Below are positions 47,500 through 57,989 of a stretch of 64,000 bases of DNA, piece by piece. A model generated the notes under the pieces. It worked only from the letters and a program-made list of their open reading frames with translations, did no database searches and had not been told where the DNA came from. Made by a program: the position numbers and the translations under genes. Every line of letters starts with the position of its first letter. Within the stretch, counting starts at the first letter, position 1. Source of the stretch: Gigaspora rosea (Eukaryota > Glomeromycota > Glomeromycetes > Diversisporales > Gigasporaceae); NCBI GenBank assembly GCA_003550325.1, contig QKWP01001173.1, forward strand, positions 95,592 to 159,591, read 5' to 3'.

Positions 47500-48151
47500 T
47501 CAGTACTCTTTTTTATTGTTCCTTCTTGAAGTTTCAGTTTTTCTTCTATTTCAGGGTGTAGGTAGGTGCCTTCTGAGTGTCATACCTTATGATTCCTTTC
47601 TTTTATATGCAGATACTGCTTGCCTTTTTTATAGATTTGTACTATATTGTTCTAATTTGGGAAGCCTCAATTTTATCAACTTTTGTTGTCAGATTTTTCT
47701 TTTCTGGTATTATCTAACCTTGTGGCCAGTGTTGTCACTTGGACGTTTTTTGGACATTTTGGACATTTTTTCAAATTAAAATTACTTAAAATTTTATTAA
47801 GATAATCTATTTTAATTTTTTTACCAATAAGTCCAGCATCTAAAAATATATATAATTATATATTTTTTTAAATTACTTTATTGATTAGTTAAACATGGAA
47901 CATAGGCTTGGATGATTTTGGACAATCTTGAACATTGGACTAAAACATAGTATGGACACATTCAAGTGACAACACTGCTTGTGGCTATATCACAACCTTG
48001 CTCATCTTGTCATAGTTAACTGTCATAAACAGAAACTCTACTCACAAATCCTTCCATTCGTGGCTCTAGCACAGTTTTTGTCTTCTGATAAACTTGAATC
48101 AGAGACCTTACAAATGTGACCCCAAAGTGCCAACCACTGCACTATTGACCC
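47500..48151 (-). mobile_element. older copy of the tRNA-derived SINE, interrupted
   Basis: Minus strand: the head GGGTCAATAGTGCAGTGG, A box TAGTGCAGTGGTTGGCAC and a weakened B box (GGTCTCTGATTCAAGT) lie at 48085-48151. The body shares TAGCCAC, ACCAGAAAAG and AAATCTG.CAACAAA with the SINE at 23897 in the same order, on both sides of a hAT-type MITE. The 3' limit is approximate. Confidence 0.65.
47727..47977. mobile_element. hAT-type MITE, 251 bp, 8-bp target duplication
   Basis: CAGTGTTGTCACTTGGACG at the left and the reverse of CAGTGTTGTCACTTGAATG at the right are the TIRs. CTTGTGGC occurs exactly at 47719-47726 and 47978-47985. An 8-bp duplication and CAGTG ends are hallmarks of hAT elements. 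It is inserted in the SINE. Confidence 0.9.
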
Positions 48152-48835
48152 AGAGTCTCTACTATTGTTTTTCATTAGATCTATCTAAATTATTAGTTAG
48201 AATTGTTAAAAAAATTTAAAGTTTAAAGTTATAATTATTTAAAGCTACTATGTTTTAAAATTTTGGCATTTTCAAGACCCAACAGAGCTCTGAGCACACC
48301 CATATGAGAGTTTTAGAAAGTTAAGAGGATCTGGGACCACCTATATGGGTATAGCTAGTATAAGCATATATAGTTGTACAAACTATTTGGTTGGCTAAAG
48401 CATCATAATGCTATTCAACTATACTCAGCACTAGGAGATTTGACAAAACATGCCTGGATACCTTATTACTACTATAGTATGGAGTACAGTCGTTTGCATA
48501 TTTCTGAATTCAAAATGCTAAATTCTGGTGTTAGACTCATAAAAATGCCTAAAAGGTATAACAGCAATAACTTTTAATCTTGTGATCAGAATTTAATAAA
48601 ACTACTCCCATAGTGACCACCTTGATGCAAGCTTTTAAATTGTTTCAAAATCATTTAGATTGGACCATTCTAGCCCAAGTTAGTCAAAACTGAATTATTG
48701 GTCTTTACAAATGTTATACTTTGCCCAAATAATCAATACTGCGCCACCTGTGACGCTGAAATATCAGACATTTCGATTAATCCTGAACATTTCAGTTAAT
48801 TACAAATATGTCTGACATTTTAGACATTTGGGACT
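48152..48835. other. non-coding spacer
   Basis: No gene is recognised. The 48374-48577 frame shows no conserved feature. Near 48755-48835 there are TCAGACATTT and TTTTAGACATTT words in loose inverted arrangement. Confidence 0.4.
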
Positions 48836-49312
48836 AGTGTTCTGACCCGTCATGAAAATCCCAACTCAGGTGACCCGCGAGTAGGTCATACAGATCACCT
48901 GGGTGAACACTGGGTAGTAGAAAAAACTTCACTATGGGACACCCACGGGTGGTAACCCAAGCCATCTGAGTAATATAAAAAATTTTATTAGTCTAATTCT
49001 AAAAAAAAAAAAAAGTAATTAGGAAAAAAAAGTTATACATTAATTTTTTCTAATTTTTGCATTTTTTAATACTATTACATTTGACCTGGGTTATAACAAT
49101 ATCTGACCCATGATCCATACAAGTCACCCAACCTAGAACGATACAGCCTGTATATATAGTTTATAACCAACTCATATGGGTACCCACATAGGTGACCTGC
49201 GGGTTGACCCATGGGTGACCCGTAGGTTGACTACTCAGGTGTGCCATAATTTGACCTGGTTACCTGCCCACCTATGGGTGACTCAGGTAATATCTACTCG
49301 AGTCAGAACACT
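48836..49312. mobile_element. TIR element rich in TGACCCG words
   Basis: AGTGTTCTGACCCG at the left and CGAGTCAGAACACT at the right are inverted ends. Subterminal blocks are full of GGTGACCCGCGGG-type words. This ties the GACCCGGG-rich palindromes of the first 8 kb to a class with definable ends. Confidence 0.65.
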
Positions 49313-49331
49313 ATTTGGAACATAACAGCTT

Positions 49332-51044
49332 TGACAGTTATAATTTATATATAGAATATATATAGTAAATTTATTATCTTTATTATATTTATTATATTTA
49401 TTATATTTAGCATTAGCATATCAGATATATCAAATATATCAATTATGTAGATCTATTTATTTATTATTGTATTTATTGTATTTATTTATATTGGATAAAC
49501 ATGTATAAATACTCAAGGTTTTTCCTTTGCTAAAAAGCAGAGAGAAGAATCTCTGGTTTATTGAATAAAGAATAAGTGAAATAGTGTGTTTTCACTGAAA
49601 TACAACTTAGTACCTTTATATACTATTAATTGTAGCCTCTTTCATAATTGCAAATCTCTAAGCCTCTTTACAAAATACTGTCCAAATAATAGTATTCCTT
49701 TTAACTCTTGCATACCACAGTAATTAGTGTAAAATTATATAAAGTGTCTCCCTGCATTAGTCACTCTGTCTTTAGCATTTCTCTAAAGAGATAGAAATCT
49801 AGGTTGACAAATTGGTAGTGACTGTGAGATTCACCAACTCTAAAAGGAAAGAAAACATTAGTAAAAACTATTCACCAATTAAAGCATCCTAAGACGAATT
49901 TTGAAGCTACCTATTATGAAATTTGGAAGATATATAAAGAAAGGCCTTACAGAACTTTTTTTACTAAGCATATTATAGTAGAAAAATGCAATGCTAAAGC
50001 ACCACAGCTGTCTAAATATTGAAAGAACTTAATCGTTTAAAGTGAAAGCATAAGTGTTTGCATTGTGACAAACAGCTTCAAGCAAGATAAATTACAATAT
50101 ATTTATATAATAAATATAATGGAAAATAGCAAGCAGAAACTGGATATTTATTATAACCCTTGAACTGATCTTGATTGTGATCAAAATAATCAACAATCTG
50201 TGTCAAATACTTTACTTATTGCAAAAAATCCACTAACTAAACAAGAAGTTTCACAGCTTGAACTTCTACAACCTCATGATACTAAAAATATAGATAATAT
50301 TCAAGATTCTTGAAAAATATTTAAAGAAATAGTAATTGACTCTGGCCAAGCTCTAGGATATAATCCTAATGATGGACTCTCAGATAAATGGGAACTTGAC
50401 TCTGAAGAAGAAAGCCTTTACTTAGTTATTAGCAGAAATAAAGAACCTCTCATTTACCATATTAAAGATCTAATGGGTTTGGGTCAAAATCCTAACAAAC
50501 AAAATCCTGACAGGTCATAATCCTGACAAAAAAATCCTGACAATCAAAATCTTGACAATCAAAAAAAAGCTTTTCTTGAGCAATTTTACTATAAAATCAC
50601 CTAAATCAAACTCTAATCTAGGTGCTCACCCTAACTCTAACCTAAGCACTTACCCTAACTCTAATCTAACTTAAATAAACTTAATAATTTTTTGTTGTCG
50701 GGATTGTCGAGATTTTTACTATTGGGATTTTTTTGTCAGGATTATGTCCTGTCAGCATTCTATTTGTCAGAATTTTGATCGGCACCCGATCTAATTGATG
50801 CCAAATTAGATCAAATTCAACAATTGCTGAAACTTAGAGTTAATCAGCTTAGATTGAAAAAAATTTTGTTCATCTTAAATGATATGCAACACTTTCTATA
50901 TCCTAATCTACCCCTTCTCTTCAACACCTAAATAGAGACTTTTACAAACTCTATGGAGCTATGACAAGAAAGCTCAAGATAGACTTCTCAAACAAGTTCT
51001 AAGAAAAGTCAGACTTTGCAAATATATGAAGATTAAAGGATTCA
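49332..51044 (+). mobile_element. LTR-retroelement fossil: LTR 49332-49809 plus internal remnant
   Basis: The LTR runs from TGACAG to TTGACA (about 478 bp) and is followed by TTGGTAGTGACTGTGAG, a TGG-starting primer-binding candidate shared with the family-B LTR. The internal region has protein-like stretches (about 49860-50480 and 50790-50930; acidic and Lys/Leu-rich) without a recognised domain. A foldback element interrupts it at 50484 and the pogo element follows at 51047. It is broken; the family is undetermined. Confidence 0.55.
50484..50778. mobile_element. foldback element with AATCCTGACA tandem arms
   Basis: TCAAAATCCTAACAAAC with four or more AATCCTGACA-type units on the left is mirrored on the right (TTTTTTTGTCAGGATTATG, TGTCAGAATTTTGA). 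The loop carries CACCCTAACTCTAACC phrases and a TTTTCTTGAGCAATTTTACT motif also seen at 57625. Confidence 0.75.
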
Positions 51045-51094
51045 TAAGGGAGGTATGCCTAATTTGACGCAGTGCCTAATTCGACGCATTGTTG

Positions 51095-51210
51095 ATATCT
51101 TACGTTCTAGTGATCGGAATCACGTGATTTTAGTACTATTCGACTCTCTCAACGAGACGAGTCGAATGGTACCAAAATCACGTGATTCCGATTACTAGAA
51201 AGTGAGATAT
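51095..51210. repeat. long hairpin in the pogo 5' region
   Basis: Arms of ~50 bp with CTAGTGATCGGAATCACGTG and its near-reverse surround an 8-10-bp loop. It includes two CACGTG palindromes. It may be a separate MITE or the transposase binding region. Confidence 0.75.
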
Positions 51211-52136
51211 TCCGATCAACTTTAATTTTTCCACCCGGAGCTCCAGCAAGAAATAACTGTGACATGCTAAAATCGGCTCTTCATTCTGAAACCGCTGCAA
51301 AAATTTGCCATTACAGTATCCAATAACTAAATTTCAGGCACACTAATTTATTCTACATGTGCAAAAGTTAACATTAACAATAAAAAAAGAAAAACACGAT
51401 TCATAAAAACAGCCAATTGCGCGATTTTAGTACACGAATTTATTAAAATAGTTTTCGATTGTGTTTTCGATCGTGTAGTGTACACAAACCAGTCTATATA
51501 ATACGGATGTAGTAAAAATGTTGCTTTCTAAATAAATAAATTTTTCACCCCAAAATACAAGTGAAAATAAATATAGAAATTTTTTAAATATAGAAATTTT
51601 TAAAATAAAATTATAACAAAGTACAGTAATCACAATACCCAACATGATAGCATTAATAATGCCCTTAAGGCAATTAAGAACCTCCAAAATAATTCTAAGA
51701 TTCCAAGCATCAGACGTGTTGCACAAGATTATTTTCTTTCGGAAGCTACCCTTAGACGTGCGATCTAAAATGATGGCCCTCTTACCCGCCCGGGTCGAGC
51801 TAAGATTCTAACTAACCATGAGGAAGAACAACTAGTTGGTTACTATTTGAACATGCAGAGACTTGGTTTCGGGTTGACAAAAATGGAGTAAGCCAGTGCG
51901 TGATGGATATTGTTCATCAGAACAAAAGACCTAACACTTTCGGTGAAAATGGTCCGGGACAAAAATGGTGGCAATGTTTCATGAAGGACCACCCAGAGCT
52001 TTCGTTTCGTGTCCCGCAAGCCCTAAACGAAGCTCGTGCACAAAAAGCAAACCCTATCATCGTCAATGATTATTTTAACAAACTTGAAAAAATTATCCAT
52101 GAATATTCACTTATCGCGGACAGAATTTGGGACATG

Positions 52137-52330
52137 GTCTTTTTTTTTGTTTCCTTCGTTTTTTTATTTTATTTCTTTTTTTTTTATTATTTCGTTTATT
52201 TTATTTTGCTTTTTTTTTTTCGTTTATTTTATTTCACTTTTTTTTTTATTTTGCTTTTTTTTTTCGTTTATTTTATTTCACTTTTTTTTTTATTTCGTTT
52301 TATTTAATTTCTTATTTTTTTTTTGCCTAG
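52137..52330 (+). other. T-rich intron within the pogo transposase
   Basis: GT at 52137 and AG at 52330 bound a 194-bp almost C/T-only stretch with repeated TTTTATTTCACTTTTTTTTT and TTCGTTTATTTTATT words. Joining the sides restores ATT TGG GAC ATG GAT GAA ACG, the family's WxMDETG with the first catalytic Asp right after the junction. Confidence 0.8.
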
Positions 52331-53023
52331 GATGAAACGGGATTTATCATTGCTCCTAGGATCCAAAAAGTATAGCAAGAAAAGGAGCACGCCAGGTTCA
52401 CCAGGTTTTACACGGCAACTTTAACGAGCATATTTCGTTATGCCCAACGATATCAGCTGCTGGGATGTACGTCCCACTATTGTTCATCTTCAAAGGGAAA
52501 CGAACAATCCCAGGTCTTCTAAATGGCACTCCTGCTGGTTCTGTCATGGGGTTTACTAAGACGGGATACATGCAAGAAAGCCTATTTCAAAAATACATCG
52601 AGCATTTTGTTAGATCTATCCCTCCAACATGTCCTGTTCTGTTGATTCTAGATGGTCACAAATGCCACATCAATTACACTAGTGTTAACTTTTGTTATGG
52701 GAACAATATCCTTCTTTATGCACTCCCCCCTCATACCACCCATGTTTTACAACCAGCTGAACTACCATTTTCAGCTCTAAAAAATGCATATGATAAAGAG
52801 TGTGAAAGATATCGGATTAATAATGATGGCAAGCTCGTGACAAAGTACACGTTTGCTGAAGTTATAGGGCACTCTTATATTGCAACCTATACACCCGCTT
52901 CAATATGCAACGCCTTTAAGGCTACGGGAATTTGGCCCTTCAACCCTAGTGCAATTGGCCCTGACCGTCTAGAACCTTCATTAGCAACAGAATGTACAAA
53001 CCTTCTACAAATTCCTGATCTAC

Positions 53024-53140
53024 TGTCATCATCGTCGTCTTCTTCGCAAACTTTATTAACTTCATTGTCATCGTCTTCATCGTCTTCATCGTCTTCATCA
53101 CAATCTTCGTCTTCATCGTCTTCATCGCAATCTTCGTCTT
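53024..53140 (+). repeat. TCATCGTCT microsatellite coding polyserine
   Basis: Tandem TCA/TCG/TCT/TCC triplets encode a Ser-rich linker of about 40 residues in the transposase. It is likely unstable in length. Confidence 0.85.
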
Positions 53141-53890
53141 TACAAACTCCAAAGCCGACCCTAAGTCATACACGCCTCACCAAAGCTAACTCTACAAAAA
53201 AAGAATTAATGTCAGAGATTAGTTTATTAAAGGAAAAAGTTAAGCAACTAGAAGAGGAGATTGAAGTTACCAAAAACCCTAGTACAAGTCCTTTGTCATT
53301 GATACTTAAGTATCCCCTGCATCAAAATTCACAAACTGAAGACCTAGAGATTGATAAAGAGGAATCAGGATCTTTGTCACCAAAAAGGAAAAAAAGCAAA
53401 ACCATGCCCTTCTTCCGCCTTCTAACAAATGAGGATTCATTAAACCAACTAAGTGAAGCAGAAGAGGAGGCAGAAAAAGTAGCTAACGAAAAACAGCGTA
53501 AAAAAGAGGAAGCTATCCAAAAACAAGCGGCACGTGAAGCCAAAAAGGCGCAGAAGCAGGAGGCATGGAGGAAAAAAAGGAGAATTTAGAACATGCTAAA
53601 GCAGAAAAACAGCGACAAACCGAATTAAAAAAAAGATGAAAATATAAAAATCACCTACTTTAATGTAGTGCGTCAAATTAGGGAGATCCCCTGATAATCT
53701 TGATTTTAAAGAGTTTACATTACTCGAATAAGAACTTGTTTTTTTTTATTTAAAAAAAATTTTTTTAAATAAAAATCTATTTTAGAATGAAATATATCCA
53801 TTTTAGTAAAAACTTGTATGCTCTTATACAAATTCGTAAAGTTTTGCTATTAGCAAAATTAGGTGCATCAAATTAGACATACCTCCCTTA

Positions 53891-56800
53891 TTAACAAAAA
53901 AATGTCTTATCTAGTTTTTTTTTAAAAAAAACCACTTTACTAGTTCCCAGTATATACAATATTATATATATATATATATTAGCAAAATAATTACATATAT
54001 ACTTAATTGTATCTTTATTATATTTTAATATATTTTACTTTGAACACAATTCTACTTCTAATTGACAAACCTTTCCTAACAAAAAAGATTCCAACTATAC
54101 TATAATTTCGAATCTACTGCATTCTGAAGTTATTAAAACTTGAAATCCAGCAAGATCATGAATCTACCAAAACCCCAAAGTCCAAATACCAATATTTTAA
54201 AATTGCTGAAATCCAATTCTACAACTCTGGCTCCAGAATCTCAATTACTAATCAAAATTCTGACTCCTTTAAAGATCCTTGCTTCTAATTAATTCATCGA
54301 ATTTAATTTACTCAGTCAAAGAACAAAAACAAGAATTAATTAGAATAATTATAAAAAAAAAAGAAAAAAATCAAGCAAAAATAGCATGTTTCAAAACTTC
54401 GAATGAAAGATAACAAATTCTGTCATAATGTTATGAATAGAATAGAGAAGAACTCAATAGATATCCCATTCTGTCTTGCCACTTTGTTTGAACTTAAAAC
54501 CCTTTTCGAGTTTTATTGTTACTAATTTTAATTTGATAACCCCTACCTCAAAATGATTTAACAAATTCAATCTACTAGCACCTTAAATCGAAGCCCTAGA
54601 AAGGTTAATTGAATAACCCAAATCTGAAAACAAAGACCCAGATAAGTTAGAAGTATATCCAAATAGAAACCAAAGAAAAATGATAAAAAGAGATTTATAC
54701 TTATATTACAAACCAGTTCCCACATGCTTTGATCTGAAGAAACTGATTCTAGAAAACAGGATGAAAGAAGAAAATTATTAGAAAAAAAAATTTTTTCATA
54801 CTCAACCTATGCTGTAATACATTAAGGCAAGATCCTATTAAAAATGATTTTTGGCTATGTTCATTTCAAAGAAGCTAATTTTAGAGGCCAACAATGATAT
54901 GAAAACAAGCCCAAATACTGATTCTTATTTTAAGAAAAGCAGTAGCTCCAGTACAACATTCAATAATAAAGCAAGCCCCCGAATCCAGATGCACTAGTAA
55001 AAAAAAGATCACATATTAGTACTAGTTATGCAAAATACAGATCATTCAACAAAAATCTTACTGATATTTTTAAAATTGACCCCCAATTTAAAATACTTAG
55101 TTTATCCAAATCGCTTGATATAAAAAGAACAAGAAGAATGTATTCTGGAGCTTTATTTTATATTGTGCTAGATTTCTTTATCAACTATATACTCCAAGTG
55201 CCAAATATCCACAAGACCGTTTCCGAAGAAGTACAAAAATTGACAAAGATATACAAGACCAAAGGACGACTACCTTGCAAAAAAATACAACAACGAAAGC
55301 TTTAATGACTATTGTTGACGATATACAACCTATTAACAAATTCTTGAAAAAAAAACCTTTAGAAAAATCTAACAAATAAGTTTATGTAACAAAATCAACA
55401 AGTATAATCAACAGTTTTCCTATTTCATATAACTTTATCACTAAAGTTACCAAGCTGAAAACACTTAACTTATCCAAGACAAGACCTGTATGAAAAAAAT
55501 TAATAGAATAAAAAAAAATAAATAAATAAATAAATAAATAAATATGTGGTCAAAACGAAGGAGATGAAAGAAAAAAAGATATACCTATTCCTATATTGAA
55601 ATATACAAACAAGACCAAGGCTACTTCAAGCACCAATAATATAAAAACACAAGACTGACTTTGTACAAACAAGAGTTTAATATGAAAATCTACATACAGT
55701 ACAATTAATAATGTCCACAAGAATACCAATAACAAAATCTAAAAGAGCAAAAGGCTACGTAGATAAAACATTTGAAGCACAATAAAACAAAACCACCCAG
55801 AGCAAGGAATGTTGAAAAAAGTACTTACCTCCACAATGTGAAATGATACCAATGACGAAATCACAAGAATGTTCGAATGGCAAGAAAGTCTAACACCAAA
55901 GGATGATGACACCAAAACAAATATATGGCAAAGAAACCTACAATGATGAAAACCCATAAGTGCACCTAAAATGTTAACTCTAAGAATTAGCGATAACTCC
56001 AAAACAATGACAGTTCTAAGTTTGTGCTCTTAAATATACAAAAAAAAGAGTTAATATAGTGTTTAATTAGAAAATTTTTTAATTTAACATTACATATAAT
56101 TTTTTGATGTAATGTAGTAATTATTACTCTGACTATAACCGATATAATACGTACTGAAACTAAGGATCAGAACTGCAAAAAATTTATAACAATTAATGTA
56201 CTAAGCATTCAACAAACAATTGACAATTTAAATATATTAGCTTTAGTTGATTAGGATAGATTTGAGAAATGAAGCTCTTATCACTTTAATTAGTTGGTTA
56301 TTTCTGAGCAAAAATAACTGAAGCTTAGATATTTTACTATATTGGAAAACAACAACAAAGTTGAATTAAAATAGCAGTAAAACATGTAATTAGCCTGACA
56401 ATAGTATGTAAATTATTGTTAAGCATACTATAGAATTGAAAAAGAAATTAATTGATTTGGAAGAATCTGTAAAACACATATATAGCCTGGTACTGGCAGG
56501 CCTAATAAGTACTGTGCATAATATGAAATATTAAAGTATTTGAATAGAGTATATATCTTCATATCACTATACTTATTCTTATAACAATTCTTTAAAATTT
56601 GAGTATTTAATAACAATCAATTGGATCAAATGACTTTCAAAATATTGTTTAAAGAATTTAACTTTTGGAACTATAAAGACTTTAAATCTGACATTAAAGA
56701 AAATTCAGATTAGGTTGTCAGTGTTCTAATCAACAATAGATATTGTATTTATTGAACTTTGATCGAAACCAAAAACACAACAGATATTAAAAAATTTTTA

Positions 56801-57624
56801 CCAACAAATTTTGAAAAATTAATTGCAAATTTTTTTTTGATATTATTCAAAAACTTGTTTATTATTTATAATTCCCTATTTACAAACAATATTTTTATTC
56901 AAATATAAAAAATTTACAAAAAAAAAAAAAAAGAAAAGAAAAACAACAAACAAAAAAGATTTAATAACTAATTGTTTCTTCTTACCCTTGTATTCCTCAA
57001 CCTATTTTCTAAATCTTCTATATGAGCTCTCAACCTATTTCTTTCTATAAGGGGAGTAACAAAAATCAGATGATTTTTTAGGGGAGAGAGGGGTAAAAAA
57101 AGTTGAAATTATATATAAGAACCTGACAATATATATATTAAGGAAGAGGGAGGGGGTAGGCCTCTGATAAAAAATAATTAGATAATTAATGACACTGCCC
57201 TAATTAGTCTTAAATATCTTTCCTCTTACTGCCAATTTTCTGTTACCACCTCTACTGCACAAATTCTTCTTTTTTTTATTTTTCTTCTAAATCTGAAATC
57301 CTTCTTCGTAATCTTCTTGCTTCTCTTAACAATCCATTAAATTATAATATTATTAATATTAGGGATTTATTTTGCAGTGCTATAGCATTATGATACTATA
57401 GCACCACCATAGTGCTACCTTTTATTTATACTTTTTATATTTAATTTTTTATATACTTTTATATATATTATAGTATAATAGCTTATGTATCACACAAAAC
57501 CAATCAGATTTTGGAATCTCATATAACATACCACGATCAGAAAATTTACAACAAACGTTTGTTTTATCAAAAATTGCTTATTACACAAAACCTTTATATG
57601 AAACTACTTTTTGTGCTCTAACAA
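53891..57624. other. gene-empty AT-rich stretch
   Basis: No convincing gene on either strand. Minus-strand frames at 55181-56002 are short, Phe/Val/Leu-rich and share no known motif. There is an (AAAT)n microsatellite at 55514-55543, a poly-A/T patch near 56920, a purine-rich GGAAGAGGGAGGGGG at 57143, and CTATAGCA/GTGCTATAG words at 57380-57420. TAGCCTGGTACTGGC at about 56483 recurs inverted at 59350. Confidence 0.5.
55514..55543. repeat. (AAAT)n microsatellite
   Basis: Seven perfect AAAT units. Confidence 0.9.
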
Positions 57625-57720
57625 AAAGGGTTTCTTGAGCGATTTTACTATATAACTCTAACCCTAACCCTAACGTAGCTGCTCACCCTAACCTTAAACT
57701 AACAAAAACAACCCTTTATT
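57625..57720. repeat. telomere-like tract with recurrent flanking phrase
   Basis: GGGTTTCTTGAGCGATTTTA is followed by CTAACCCTAACCCTAACG and GCTCACCCTAACC, the same sequence of phrases as inside the foldback element at 50484. Confidence 0.6.
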
Positions 57721-57989
57721 GAACTACAGGTACATATCACTTGTGTTGCATATAACTTAAAAGGTTAATGCACAGCATATTGTATATTTGGAAACCAGAC
57801 TTCCTTTCAAAGTTATGTTTTTGATATATTGCTATTTAATGCATCAAAAATGTAACTTCAGTATCATTTTACTATGTCCTCTGCTAAGCTCCGGACAACA
57901 AACCCTAACTCTAATTTTATATTAGATTTTGCTCTACTGCTATCACTAATAGAAAATTTTTTCGATCATCGCATGCATAAGTTTGGGGT

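Larger units (their letters stand above)
51640..53589 (+). pseudogene. pogo/CENP-B-type DDE transposase (one intron, disabled)
   Basis: Exon 1 (about 51640-52136) encodes a Psq-like helix-turn-helix (NNSKIPSIRRVAQDYFLSE) and a CENP-B-type HTH segment (LTRPGRAKILTNHEEEQL, then GPGQKWWQCFMKDHPELS). Exon 2 (52331-53589) carries the DDE_1 core: DETGFIIAPR, the long frame from 52465, LILDGHKCHIN (second Asp) and HTTHVLQPAELPFSALK. The usual third acidic residue (LQPLD) reads AE here. A polyserine stretch and lysine/glutamate coiled coils end the protein. TAA codons lie in frame at 51766 and 51889, and one base is missing near 52369 (IQKV then IARKGARQV in the next frame). The enzyme cuts and pastes DNA at TA sites in its family. 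Confidence 0.85.
51047..53888 (+). mobile_element. pogo-like (Tc1/mariner superfamily) DNA transposon, 2.84 kb
   Basis: TIRs start AGGGAGGTATGCCTAATTTG and end with the near-reverse CATACCTCCCT, flanked by TA at 51045-51046 and 53889-53890. The left TIR contains two tandem GCCTAATTTGACGCA-like units. A second right-end-like block (TGCGTCAAATTAGGGAGATC) lies at about 53658. The transposase is at 51640-53589. In-frame stops and a frame change mean this copy is not active. Confidence 0.85.

Noticed and set aside
52036-52335. Phe-rich frames around the pogo intron
   Set aside because: They arise from reading the C/T-only intron.
55181-56002. Series of minus-strand hydrophobic frames
   Set aside because: Short, biased to Val/Leu/Phe, no conserved motif, no consistent splice pattern.
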